From Actinorhabdospora filicis (GTDB lineage: Bacteria; Actinomycetota; Actinomycetes; Mycobacteriales; Micromonosporaceae): a stretch of DNA of 64,000 bases. Position numbers and translations under genes: made by a program. Positions 34,025-41,567 of this stretch are shown here, piece by piece (the first letter of the stretch is position 1; every line of letters starts with the position of its first letter). The notes beneath the pieces were generated by a model that saw only the letters and a list, made by a program, of their open reading frames with translations, had not been told where the DNA came from and ran no database searches. The stretch lies in the NCBI RefSeq assembly GCF_030269765.1, contig NZ_BSTX01000001.1:972106-1036105 (forward strand). The letters run 5' to 3'.

Positions 34025-34524
34025 TGGACGTCCGAGTACGCGTGGCGACCCCGGCCGACTACCCCGCGGCCGGGCGCATCTCCGTGACCGCCTACCGCGA
34101 GGGCGGGCACTTCACCGGCGACGCCGAGTTCTACGCCAAGAAGCTCGCCGACGCCGAGACCCGGGCGACCCAGTGCGACCTGCTGGTCGCCGTCGACGCG
34201 GCCTCCCAGGACGTCCTCGGCACCGTCGCCTACTGCCCCTACGGCACGCCGCTGACCGAGCTGTGCGAGGAGGGCGAGGCGGAGTTCCGCATGCTCGCGG
34301 TGGACCCCGCCGCGCAGGGCAGGGGCGTCGGCGAGACGCTCGTGCGCGCCTGCGTCGACCGCGCCCGGGACGCCGGATGCCGCGCGCTGGTCCTGTGCAG
34401 CCGCTCCGACGTGGCCTTCGCCGCCATCCGGCTCTACGAGCGCCTGGGCTTCACGCGCACCCCCGAGAAGGACTGGTCACCCGCCGAGGGGATCTCCCTC
34501 ATCGGCTGGCGGATGGAGCTCTAG
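34024..34524 (+). CDS. GNAT-family N-acetyltransferase
   Basis: 166 residues. ATG 34024 overlaps the previous stop (TGATG), so it is coupled to the biotinyl protein. GNAT motif A is FRMLAVDPAAQGRGVGETLV with the pyrophosphate loop QGRGVG; motif B is LYERLGFTRTPEKDW. Substrate unknown. Confidence 0.88.
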   Translation: MDVRVRVATPADYPAAGRISVTAYREGGHFTGDAEFYAKKLADAETRATQCDLLVAVDAASQDVLGTVAYCPYGTPLTELCEEGEAEFRMLAVDPAAQGRGVGETLVRACVDRARDAGCRALVLCSRSDVAFAAIRLYERLGFTRTPEKDWSPAEGISLIGWRMEL

Positions 34525-34797
34525 ACGCCTCCGGCGGGGCGGGCGGCGCCCGTCCCGCGCACCGCCGAAAGCCATAACGCACCCGCTTCGCGCATGACAT
34601 GATCGCCTCGTGAGACGCCCGGGGCGACATCGCGCACTCACCCAAGCGGCGTATCCGCAGCTCACCGGCGAAACGCCGGTCCCAGGGATGCCCACGCGCG
34701 GAAATCTCCCGCCGATGCCACGTGACTGCTCGCTTTCGCGCACAATATGCTTGCTTCGCGCATGATCACGCAGGCACGCTTGAGCAGGGAGAACCGC
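34525..34797. other. Upstream region of the SIS gene with direct repeats
   Basis: No gene with a ribosome site. The 13-mer GCTTCGCGCATGA occurs at 34585-34597 and 34753-34765, and a related CGCTTTCGCGCA lies at about 34731. These are possible sites for a regulator of the downstream sugar-phosphate gene. Confidence 0.4.
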
Positions 34798-35895
34798 ATG
34801 ACCGAGCAAGTGGGAACGACCCGACCCGCCGGAGCGACCGGTGAGGGCGTGAGCGCCCATCGCGGTTCCGGCATGGCGGCCGACATCGAGGAGCAGCCGG
34901 GCGTCTACGCCGAGCTGCTCGACAACCACGCCGGCGCCATCGGCGAGGTCGCCGCGGCGATCGCGCGCAAGAAGCCCCGCCACGTCATCTTCACCGCGCG
35001 CGGCACCTCCGACCACGCCGCCCTGTACGCCGCCTACCTGACCGAGATCCGTCTCGGCATCCCCGCCGGCCTGGCCTCCCCCAGCGCGATCACCGTCTAC
35101 GGCGCCCGTCCCGACATGAAGGACGCCCTCGTCGTCGGCGTGTCCCAGTCGGGCGGCTCCCCCGACATCGGCGAGGTCCTGCGCGTGGCCCGCGAGTCCG
35201 GCGCCCAGACCCTGGCCGTGACGAACAACCCCGCCTCGCCCCTGGCCGCCGCCGCCGAGCTGCACATCGACGTCTCCGCCGGCCACGAGCGCGCGGTGGC
35301 CGCCACCAAGACCTACACCGCCGAGCTGCTGGCGCTGCTGATGCTGGTCGAGTCGATCCGCGGCGAGGGGACCCTGCCGGCCTCGGAACGCGCCGAGCTC
35401 GGCAAGCTCCCCGAGCTGGCCCGCGCCGTCCTCGCCGACGACACCGCCGTCGAGCTCGCGCCCCGCTACCGCTTCGCCGAGCGGCTGATCACCACCGGCC
35501 GCGGCTACGCGTACCCCACCGCCCGCGAGGCGGCGCTGAAGCTCATGGAGACCAGCTACCTGTCCGGCCTGGCGTTCTCCGGCGCCGACCTGCTGCACGG
35601 GCCCCTGGCGATGGCCGACCCGGACGTCCCGGTGCTGGCCGTGGTCGGCAACGGGCCCGGCGGGCAGACCATGCGCGAAGTGCTCGGCCGGCTGGGTGAG
35701 CGCCGCGCGGACGTCGTCACCATCGGCGCCGACGTCCCCGGTGTGGTGAACGTGCCGACGCCGGACGTGGACGAGCGCTACGCGCCACTGCTGGACATCC
35801 TGCCGCTCCAGCGCCTGGCGCTGGCGCTGGCGCTGACCCGGGGCGAGAACCCGGACGCGCCGCGCGGGCTGAAGAAGGTCACCGAGACCCTCTGA
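34798..35895 (+). CDS. SIS-domain sugar isomerase (glucosamine-6-phosphate synthase/AgaS-like)
   Basis: 365 residues from ATG 34798 behind AGGGAGAA. Two SIS domains: FTARGTSDHAALYAAYLTEI with SQSGGSPDIGEVL, and TTGRGYAYPTAREAALKLMETSYL with a C-terminal part like the isomerase half of GlmS. The glutaminase domain of GlmS is missing, so it is a GlmS-like deaminase/isomerase (NagB-II type) acting on amino-sugar phosphates. Followed by a strong terminator. Probably regulated by the repeats upstream. Confidence 0.87.
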   Translation: MTEQVGTTRPAGATGEGVSAHRGSGMAADIEEQPGVYAELLDNHAGAIGEVAAAIARKKPRHVIFTARGTSDHAALYAAYLTEIRLGIPAGLASPSAITVYGARPDMKDALVVGVSQSGGSPDIGEVLRVARESGAQTLAVTNNPASPLAAAAELHIDVSAGHERAVAATKTYTAELLALLMLVESIRGEGTLPASERAELGKLPELARAVLADDTAVELAPRYRFAERLITTGRGYAYPTAREAALKLMETSYLSGLAFSGADLLHGPLAMADPDVPVLAVVGNGPGGQTMREVLGRLGERRADVVTIGADVPGVVNVPTPDVDERYAPLLDILPLQRLALALALTRGENPDAPRGLKKVTETL

Positions 35896-35921
35896 ACCGC
35901 GAAGGCCTTCTGACATACGCC

Positions 35922-35953
35922 GAAGCGGCCGTGCCCTGGGGCACGGCCGCTTC
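35922..35953. terminator. Terminator hairpin after the SIS gene
   Basis: Perfect 14-bp stem GAAGCGGCCGTGCC with loop CTGG, then TTC. Confidence 0.85.
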
Positions 35954-36017
35954 TTCACGCCCGGGAACCCACCGCGGTAGCGGGGAGACCTCACCCGGGC
36001 GGGGCATGGGGCTCCGG

Positions 36018-36245
36018 TCAGCAGCCGGTGCCGCAGAGCATCCAGCTGGTGCAGTAGCCGCCCTCCTGGCAGCCGGAGCCGCGGTAGCAGCACTTCTTTC
36101 GCAGACGCCCGCCGTCACACCACGTGTCCTGCGAGATCAAGGTGCAGTTGGCCGTGCTCCTGCACGCCGGGCACGCGGCGTGCGCCTCGCCCTTGGGTAC
36201 GAACCGGCGCAGCAACGCGTCCCCGATCCTGCCGATCTTCTTCAT
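36018..36245 (-). CDS. Small cysteine-rich protein with leader-like N terminus
   Basis: 75 residues from ATG 36245. The first 23 residues (MKKIGRIGDALLRRFVPKGE) form an amphipathic, basic leader-like segment ending AHA. The remaining 52 contain ten cysteines: CPACRS, NC, WCDGG, KKCCYRGSGC, GYC and a C-terminal LCGTGC. Cys spacing suggests disulfide-rich or metal-binding folding, and the two-part layout resembles peptide precursors or exported Cys-rich proteins. No modification enzyme is adjacent, so a RiPP is not shown. Monocistronic. No known family recognised. Confidence 0.7.
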   Translation of the reverse strand: MKKIGRIGDALLRRFVPKGEAHAACPACRSTANCTLISQDTWCDGGRLRKKCCYRGSGCQEGGYCTSWMLCGTGC

Positions 36246-36434
36246 GTCGTCTCCTCTCGGCCGCACGAAGGCGGTCCGGCCCCCGTGCCGGATATGCCGC
36301 GAAGGTATCGACGGCACCCGATCGGTCGCTGTCCCCGTATGCGGTCGCATATGCGCTCGGGCGCGAAACGAGGCCCCGGGAACCTCGCGGTTCCCGGGGC
36401 CTACCTCTCCCTGGGTGTGGCTTTGTGGGGCGGC

Positions 36435-38012
36435 TTAGTGCGCGGCCGCCATCACGTCGGCCTTCTCCGGCTCTCCTCCGCCGTCGCCCTTGGGCGCCTG
36501 GCTGGTCCGCAGTGGGACCGCCTTGAGGAAGAGCGCGCAGAGCAGGGCCGCTGCGGCGAACGGGATGCTCCAGTAGAAGATCGTCACGATCGAGTCGGTG
36601 ACACCGCTGGTCACGTAGCCGTGGATGGGCTCCGGGAGGTTCTGGATGGCCTTGGGGTCCATGCCCTGGCCGCCGCCGGTGAAGTTGGCCAGCGCCTCGG
36701 GCGGGAGCTTGCCGGTGAGGCTGTTCTTCAGCTCGTTGGCGAAGATCGCGCCGTAGAGGGCCACACCGAACGAGCCGCCGATGCTGCGCAGGAACGTCGA
36801 GGTGGAGCTGGCCACGCCGATGTCGCGCTGGGGCGCCGAGTTCTGCGCCACCACCATCGCCACCTGCATGATCAGACCCAGACCGGCGCCGAAGACGATG
36901 AGGAACAGGCTCGTCTTGAGCAGCGGGGTGGCCACCTCGATCGTGGTCAGCAGGTAGATGCCGACGATCATGGTGACGCTGCCCAGGATCGGGAAGATCT
37001 TGTACTTGCCGGTCTTGGTCAGGATCGCGCCGGACAGGAGCGAGCCGACCATGGCCGCCAGCATCATCGGGATGAACGAGACACCCGAACCCGTGGGGCT
37101 CTGGCCCTTCACGATCTGCAGGTACATCGGGATGAAGGTCATCGCACCGAACATCGCGAAGCCCTGCAGGAAGCCGACGGCGTTGATCAGGACGAAGTTG
37201 CGGTCCTTGAACAGCCGCAGCGGAAGCACCGGCTCGGCCGCCCTGCGTTCCACGACGACCAGCGCGATCAGCGCCACCACCGAGACCACGCCCAGGCCGA
37301 TGATCTGCCAGGAGTCCCACTCGTACTCGGTGCCGCCCCACGTGGTCAGCAGGACCATCGCGCCGGCCGCGATCGACAGCAGGATGATGCCCGCGTAGTC
37401 GATCTTCGCCTCGTTCCGGTGCCGCGGAAGGTGCAGGGTGAAACCGACGACCAGCAGCGCCGCGATACCCAGCGGCAGGTTGATGTAGAACGTCCAGCGC
37501 CAGTTCAGCGAGTCCGTGAGCACACCGCCCAGGAACGGTCCGCCGATCATGGCGAGCATCATGACCGCCGCCATCGGACCCTGGTACTTGCCGCGCTCAC
37601 GCGGCGGAACCAGGTCACCGATGATGGCCATCACACCGACCATCAGACCACCGGCACCCAGGCCCTGCAGGCCACGGAACCCGATGAGCTGCCCCATGTT
37701 CTGAGCCGCGCCCGAAGCCGCCGACCCCACCAGGAACAACGCGATGGAGAACATGAAGAGTCGCTTGCGGCCGTAAAGGTCGCCGAGCTTGCCGTACAGG
37801 GGCGTCGAAATCGTCGCCGCCAGAATGTAGGCGGTCACCACCCACGACATGTGCGCGTAACCACCGAACTCGCCGACGATCACGGGCATGGCGGTACCGA
37901 CGATGGTGTTGTCCAGCATCGCGAGCAACATCGCGAGCATCAGACCAGGCAGGACGACCAGGACTTCCCGCCGCAGCTTCGGCGGCGGTGCGGCGTCGGT
38001 AGCCTGAGACAT
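36435..38012 (-). CDS. DHA2-family (EmrB/QacA-type) drug efflux MFS transporter
   Basis: 525 residues, about 14 membrane helices. Family motifs: LMLAMLLAMLDNTIVGTAMPVI in helix 1, GKLGDLYGRKRLF (motif A) and GPFLGGVLTDSLNWRWTFYINLP (motif C). It exports hydrophobic or cationic compounds by proton antiport. Divergent from a TetR gene, with two palindromes in between, which predicts substrate-induced expression. Confidence 0.93.
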   Translation of the reverse strand: MSQATDAAPPPKLRREVLVVLPGLMLAMLLAMLDNTIVGTAMPVIVGEFGGYAHMSWVVTAYILAATISTPLYGKLGDLYGRKRLFMFSIALFLVGSAASGAAQNMGQLIGFRGLQGLGAGGLMVGVMAIIGDLVPPRERGKYQGPMAAVMMLAMIGGPFLGGVLTDSLNWRWTFYINLPLGIAALLVVGFTLHLPRHRNEAKIDYAGIILLSIAAGAMVLLTTWGGTEYEWDSWQIIGLGVVSVVALIALVVVERRAAEPVLPLRLFKDRNFVLINAVGFLQGFAMFGAMTFIPMYLQIVKGQSPTGSGVSFIPMMLAAMVGSLLSGAILTKTGKYKIFPILGSVTMIVGIYLLTTIEVATPLLKTSLFLIVFGAGLGLIMQVAMVVAQNSAPQRDIGVASSTSTFLRSIGGSFGVALYGAIFANELKNSLTGKLPPEALANFTGGGQGMDPKAIQNLPEPIHGYVTSGVTDSIVTIFYWSIPFAAAALLCALFLKAVPLRTSQAPKGDGGGEPEKADVMAAAH

Positions 38013-38036
38013 GGGTACGATCCTCTCAAGCAGGCT

Positions 38037-38095
38037 TACTTGCCGACCGGCAAGTACTCTGTGAAACTAGATTCGCCACTAGCCGGTCGTCAAGT
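38037..38095. promoter_or_regulatory. Two TetR operators between the efflux pump and its regulator
   Basis: Site 1 is TACTTGCCGACCGGCAAGTA (38037-38056), a perfect 9-bp inverted repeat with a 2-bp centre. Site 2 (38078-38095, ACTAGCCGGTCGTCAAGT) is a degenerate copy in the opposite sense. Confidence 0.87.
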
Positions 38096-38112
38096 AAGTA
38101 TCCGAGGTTGTG

Positions 38113-38802
38113 ATGACGAGCACGCGAGAACGCATTCAGCGGGTTTCGCTCGACCTGTTCCTGCGACAGGGTTACGAGAAGACCTCCCTGCGCGAGATCG
38201 CCGAGGAACTCGGCGTCACCAAGGCCGCCCTCTACTACCACTTCAAGACCAAGGACGACATCCTCACCAGCTACTTCGTCGACTTCGGCGACGCCGTCAA
38301 GGCCCTGCTGGACTGGGCGGAAACCCAGGAGCCCACCCCCCGCCTCCGCCGCGAGCTCCTCACCCGCTACATGGACATCATCAGCGAACGCCACAAGATG
38401 ATCCAGTTCGTCCACGAGAACCAGCCCACCATGCGCCGCCTGGATGAGAAGAGCCGGTTCAAGACCTTCATGAACCGCATGAACAACCTCATGACCGGCC
38501 CCGACGCCGACCTGGAAAGCCGCCTCCGAGGCTTCCAGGCGATCATGACCGCCCACACCAGCTGGTTCCTCTTCTTCGAAGAAGAAGGAATCGAACGCGA
38601 AGAACTCCGCGCCGCCGCCCTCAACGTCGCCCTCGGCATGCTCGCCGCCAACGACATCCACCGCGCCGCCGACCCCGTAGCCACCGAACTGGCGACCGCC
38701 GCCATCGCGGCAGCAGAAGACGCGCTGGAGGAACAGGTCGACAAGAACGGGGAGACGGCACCGACCGCACCGACGGCAGAACCGAGCCCCGCCGGCGCGT
38801 AG
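38113..38802 (+). CDS. TetR family regulator of the efflux pump
   Basis: 229 residues from ATG 38113 (GAGG six bases upstream; a GTG precedes it directly). Helix-turn-helix TSLREIAEELGVTKAALYYHFKTKDDIL; a long ligand-binding part; Pro/Ala/Thr-rich tail. Divergent from the MFS gene with two operators in the 97-bp gap, so a self-contained pump/repressor pair. The 3' end abuts a gene-free repeat block. Confidence 0.92.
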   Translation: MTSTRERIQRVSLDLFLRQGYEKTSLREIAEELGVTKAALYYHFKTKDDILTSYFVDFGDAVKALLDWAETQEPTPRLRRELLTRYMDIISERHKMIQFVHENQPTMRRLDEKSRFKTFMNRMNNLMTGPDADLESRLRGFQAIMTAHTSWFLFFEEEGIEREELRAAALNVALGMLAANDIHRAADPVATELATAAIAAAEDALEEQVDKNGETAPTAPTAEPSPAGA

Positions 38803-39739
38803 TGGACGGGCGGGACTGGGCTGAGACCGGAGCTGGGGCTGGGGCGGAGCCGGAGGCCGGGACCAAAACTGTGGCTCGGGCTGGGGCGGAGCCAGGGCCG
38901 GGGCCGGGACCAGAACTGGGGCTGCGACCGGGGCTCGGGCGGGGGCTGGGGCAACCCGAACACGAGCGAGCAGGGCGGAAGCAAGAACAGGGCGGGCTGC
39001 AGGAGCAGCGTCGGACGCCGAAGCGACGGCGACGACAGCACGGCATGGCGGTGGCGGTGGCGGTGGCGGTGGCGAGCCGCAGCAGCAACGGCGAGACGAC
39101 CAAGCCGGACACGATGCGGAGCCACGCGAAAGTACGAAGCCGAGCCAAGAGACCGGCCAGCCGCGAACGCAAGACCCGGCCCGCCCAGGCACCGATGGGC
39201 GAAGCCTGCCCGAGAACAAAGCCGGTGACGGCAATCAAGCCGGATGCGATGCGCAGCCCCGTGCACGAAGCAAGCGGCGAAGATCCGGCCAGGACGGGCG
39301 AGTGGCGATCGACGAAGCCCACCCGAGGCGAGGGCCGGGGACGATAGACCCCTGAGTGCGATGCGCAGCATGGTGCGTAAGAACCGACGCCACGCGAAGA
39401 CCGGCCGGTGACGAGGTGTCGACCCGGGCCGGGCAAACAGCGATGGGTGAAGCCAGCCCGGGGTGAGGGCGGTAGACGTAAGACCGGCCGGGTGTGATGC
39501 GAAGCCTGGTGCGGTGGGGGTGAGACGAAGTCCTGGCGGTGTGGGGACGCCAGCGGTGGGTGAAGCCCGCCCGAAGGTAAGCCGGTGACGATGGCTGGAG
39601 CCGGGTGCGATGCGTAGCAGGGTAGGGCTCTTGACCTGACCCGCAGCTTGCAAGCCTGGCCGTCACGACAGACGAGGCCCCGCACAACCTTTCCCGAAGA
39701 GAGCTGGATCTTCTGGCGTGCGGCCTGACGGGTCATGAG
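38803..39739. other. Gene-free block with low-complexity and degenerate repeats
   Basis: No real gene on either strand, though open frames are long because of GC content. From 38820 it holds repeated GCTGGGGCGGAGCC, a (GGTGGC)n run at 39048-39074, then the degenerate repeat units listed next. Codon use in all long frames is abnormal (minus-strand frames encode ASHP/RIASG-type low-complexity). Confidence 0.6.
39100..39656 (+). repeat. Degenerate ~110-135-bp tandem repeat (four to five units)
   Basis: Unit starts near 39100, 39235, 39350, 39484 and 39597. Each begins near GCCGGRTGCGATGCG and has a CGAAGACCGGCC-like middle and a GATGGGYGAAGCC segment; several end AAGCCGGTGACG. A further copy of the unit start (GCCGGGTGCGATGCGTAGCA) is at 18954-18973, so this is a dispersed family. 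Confidence 0.7.
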
Positions 39740-39801
39740 AACGAGGGTTCTGGGGGTGTCAAGACATGTTCTTCCGTCTTGACACCCCCAGGTTCCTCGT
39801 T
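39740..39801 (+). repeat. Palindromic hairpin element, copy 2
   Basis: Arms 39740-39765 and 39776-39801, loop ATGTTCTTCC. Differences from copy 1 keep pairing: C-G becomes G-C at stem position 13 and T-G becomes T-A at position 12. Confidence 0.85.
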
Positions 39802-39810
39802 CACCGTCTG

Positions 39811-40161
39811 CGAGGCCGAACGACGGGAGATCCGCGGCCGGTAACCCGAACGATCAGAGTGGGGATGGAAGGGGACGGGCCAAGGGGGAGAGGCGCGAAG
39901 AAGGGTGGTGCGGGCCGGGGTGGCGATAGAGCGAGGCCGAACGACGGAAGATCCGCGGGCAGAAACCCGAATGACCACGGTGGGGATGGAAGGGACCGGC
40001 CAGCGGGAGAGGCACGACAAGGCCAGTGCGGCCCGGGGCGGCGATAGAGCAAGCCCGAACGCCAGAAGATCCGCGGCCAGCAACCCGAACGACCACAGTG
40101 GGACGGAAGGGACCGGGCCAAGACGGAGAGGCACGACGAGGCCGGTGCGGCCCGGGGTGGC
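39811..40161 (+). repeat. Three tandem repeats of 112-121 bp
   Basis: Units 39811-39931, 39932-40049 and 40050-40161. All share CCGAACG, GAAGATCCGCGG-like, AACCCGAAYGA, GGAAGGGACCGG, GGAGAGGC and GCGGCCCGGGG blocks. The units are contiguous and have no unique spacers. The array ends exactly at the stop codon of rsrA. Confidence 0.85.
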
Positions 40162-40164
40162 CCC

Positions 40165-40425
40165 CTACCGCGGAAAATCCAACCCCGACAACTTCGCCCG
40201 CAACCTATCCTTCAACCCGTTCGGCGCCACCTCCGAAGAGCAGCACCGGTGCACCAGCGCCCGAACCTCCTGCTCGATCCCGAACTCCCTCAAACAGGGC
40301 GAGCACTCATCGAGATGATGCTGGATGATCTTCCGGCGCGCGTCCGCGCACTCCGCGTCCAGGTAGAAGTAAACCTCGGACAGAACCTCACGGCAGTCGA
40401 CTTCATGGGGCTCCCCACAGCTCAC
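40165..40425 (-). CDS. rsrA: Mycothiol-system anti-sigma factor RsrA
   Basis: 86 residues from GTG 40425. It is a zinc-binding anti-sigma (ZAS) protein: Cys11 (EVDCREVL) and HHLDECSPC carry the HxxxCxxC zinc-thiol switch. When oxidised, zinc is lost and SigR is freed. Immediately downstream of sigR (1 bp between stop and start). RshA is the mycobacterial counterpart. The 3' end runs into the tandem repeats. Confidence 0.93.
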   Translation of the reverse strand: MSCGEPHEVDCREVLSEVYFYLDAECADARRKIIQHHLDECSPCLREFGIEQEVRALVHRCCSSEVAPNGLKDRLRAKLSGLDFPR

Positions 40426-40426
40426 C

Positions 40427-41218
40427 TCAGGCCCCTTCCAGGTCCGTGGCGGTGGCGCCCGAGTGCGTGAAGCCCCGTTCCGCCGCGTAGCCCTGGAGCA
40501 TGTCCCGGAGCTGCCGGCGTCCGCGGTGCAGGCGCGACATGACGGTCCCGATGGGGGTGCCCATGATGTCGGCGATCTCCTTGTACGCGAAGCCTTCCAC
40601 GTCGGCCAGGTAGACGGCCAGGCGGAAGTCCTCGGGGAGGCGCTGGAGCGCTTCCTTCACGTCGCTGTCGGGGAGCCGGTCGAGCGCCTCGGTCTCGGCG
40701 GACCGGAGGCCGCTGGAGGTGTGGGACTCGGCTTCGGCGAGCTGCCAGTCGGTGATCTCCTCGGCGGGAGACTGCTGGGGCTGGCGCTTCTTGCGGCGGT
40801 AGGAGTTGATGTAGGTGTTGGTGAGGATGCGGTACAGCCACGCCTTGAGGTTGGTGCCCTCGCGGAACTGGTGGAACGCGGCGAAGGCCTTGAGGAAGGT
40901 CTCTTGGACGAGGTCCTCGGCGTCGGCGGGGTTGCGGGTCATGCGCAGGGCGGCGCCGTACAACTGGTCGACGAAGGGCATGGCGTCGCGTTCGAAGCGA
41001 GCCGCCCGCTCATCGGCCGTTTCCGGAGCGTCGGGCGCCTGCGGCAAAGTGTTCCCCCTCGGGTTGATCATCCCCGCTGAGGATACGCCGCTCGGCTCGA
41101 CCGGAGTACCGGTGACCGGCCAGGCCGGTCCGGCCAGAAGGCGGCGCAGCTGCTCGCCAGTCTCGTCTCGTGCCGCCGGGCCCGGGCCGCCGGGCTGGTT
41201 GCGCACCTTGGTCATCAC
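40427..41218 (-). CDS. sigR: Thiol-oxidative-stress sigma factor SigR (SigH), with long and short starts
   Basis: 263 codons from ATG 41218; a second in-frame ATG at 41071 gives a 213-residue form beginning [16 protein letters not shown]. Streptomyces SigR likewise exists as short stable and long unstable forms. Region 2: [42 protein letters not shown]. Region 4: [44 protein letters not shown]. It transcribes thioredoxin/mycothiol genes. A consensus SigR promoter lies upstream of the long start, so it should drive its own long form during stress. Partner RsrA follows directly. Confidence 0.93.
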   Translation of the reverse strand: MMTKVRNQPGGPGPAARDETGEQLRRLLAGPAWPVTGTPVEPSGVSSAGMINPRGNTLPQAPDAPETADERAARFERDAMPFVDQLYGAALRMTRNPADAEDLVQETFLKAFAAFHQFREGTNLKAWLYRILTNTYINSYRRKKRQPQQSPAEEITDWQLAEAESHTSSGLRSAETEALDRLPDSDVKEALQRLPEDFRLAVYLADVEGFAYKEIADIMGTPIGTVMSRLHRGRRQLRDMLQGYAAERGFTHSGATATDLEGA

Positions 41219-41567
41219 GTCGGGTGGCTCCCTTCATCCCTTACTGGTGCGACAACAAGCGGGGGTGGCCGCTCATTCCATGGGGGTGAGTGACGAAAAC
41301 CTCACCGGTGGAGAGGTTGCGTCCACGCGGCGCGCAGGCGCTGGTGGACGGGAGGTGGCGGGCGCGTGGGCCGCGCCCGTAACCGGAGCGGCCGGATGAG
41401 ACGTGCCCGGACGGCTTCAGCCAACGGGGGATGGCGACCACACGGTGGGACGGATGATGCACGGGAGCCCCCGAGTCGCCCCGGCGCCGAGGGCGCGCGA
41501 CGCCGGTGGCCCACTCAATTGCCAAAACAGCTGGCTCTCAACCAGCGGGTCCGGCATTCGGGGCCCC
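41219..41567. other. 349-bp spacer upstream of sigR
   Basis: Contains the SigR-type promoter 41254-41279. The rest, up to the end of rsgA, holds no gene or clear structure I can see. Confidence 0.55.
41254..41279 (-). promoter_or_regulatory. SigR-dependent autoregulatory promoter
   Basis: On the minus strand GGAAT (41279-41275), exactly 18 bases, then GTT (41256-41254): the SigR consensus GGAAT-N18-GTT. It is 36 bp upstream of the long sigR start. Confidence 0.88.

Noticed and set aside
34610..34762. 50-codon open frame starting at GTG 34610
   Set aside because: No ribosome site, no coding character, overlaps the repeat motifs.
38026..39736. Long minus-strand reading frames over the repeat block
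   Set aside because: Frames follow the repeat period, encode low-complexity ASHP/RIASG sequence, have no ribosome sites and no codon bias typical of this genome.
39811..40161. CRISPR array
   Set aside because: Repeats are 112-121 bp, contiguous and without unique spacers; no cas genes nearby.
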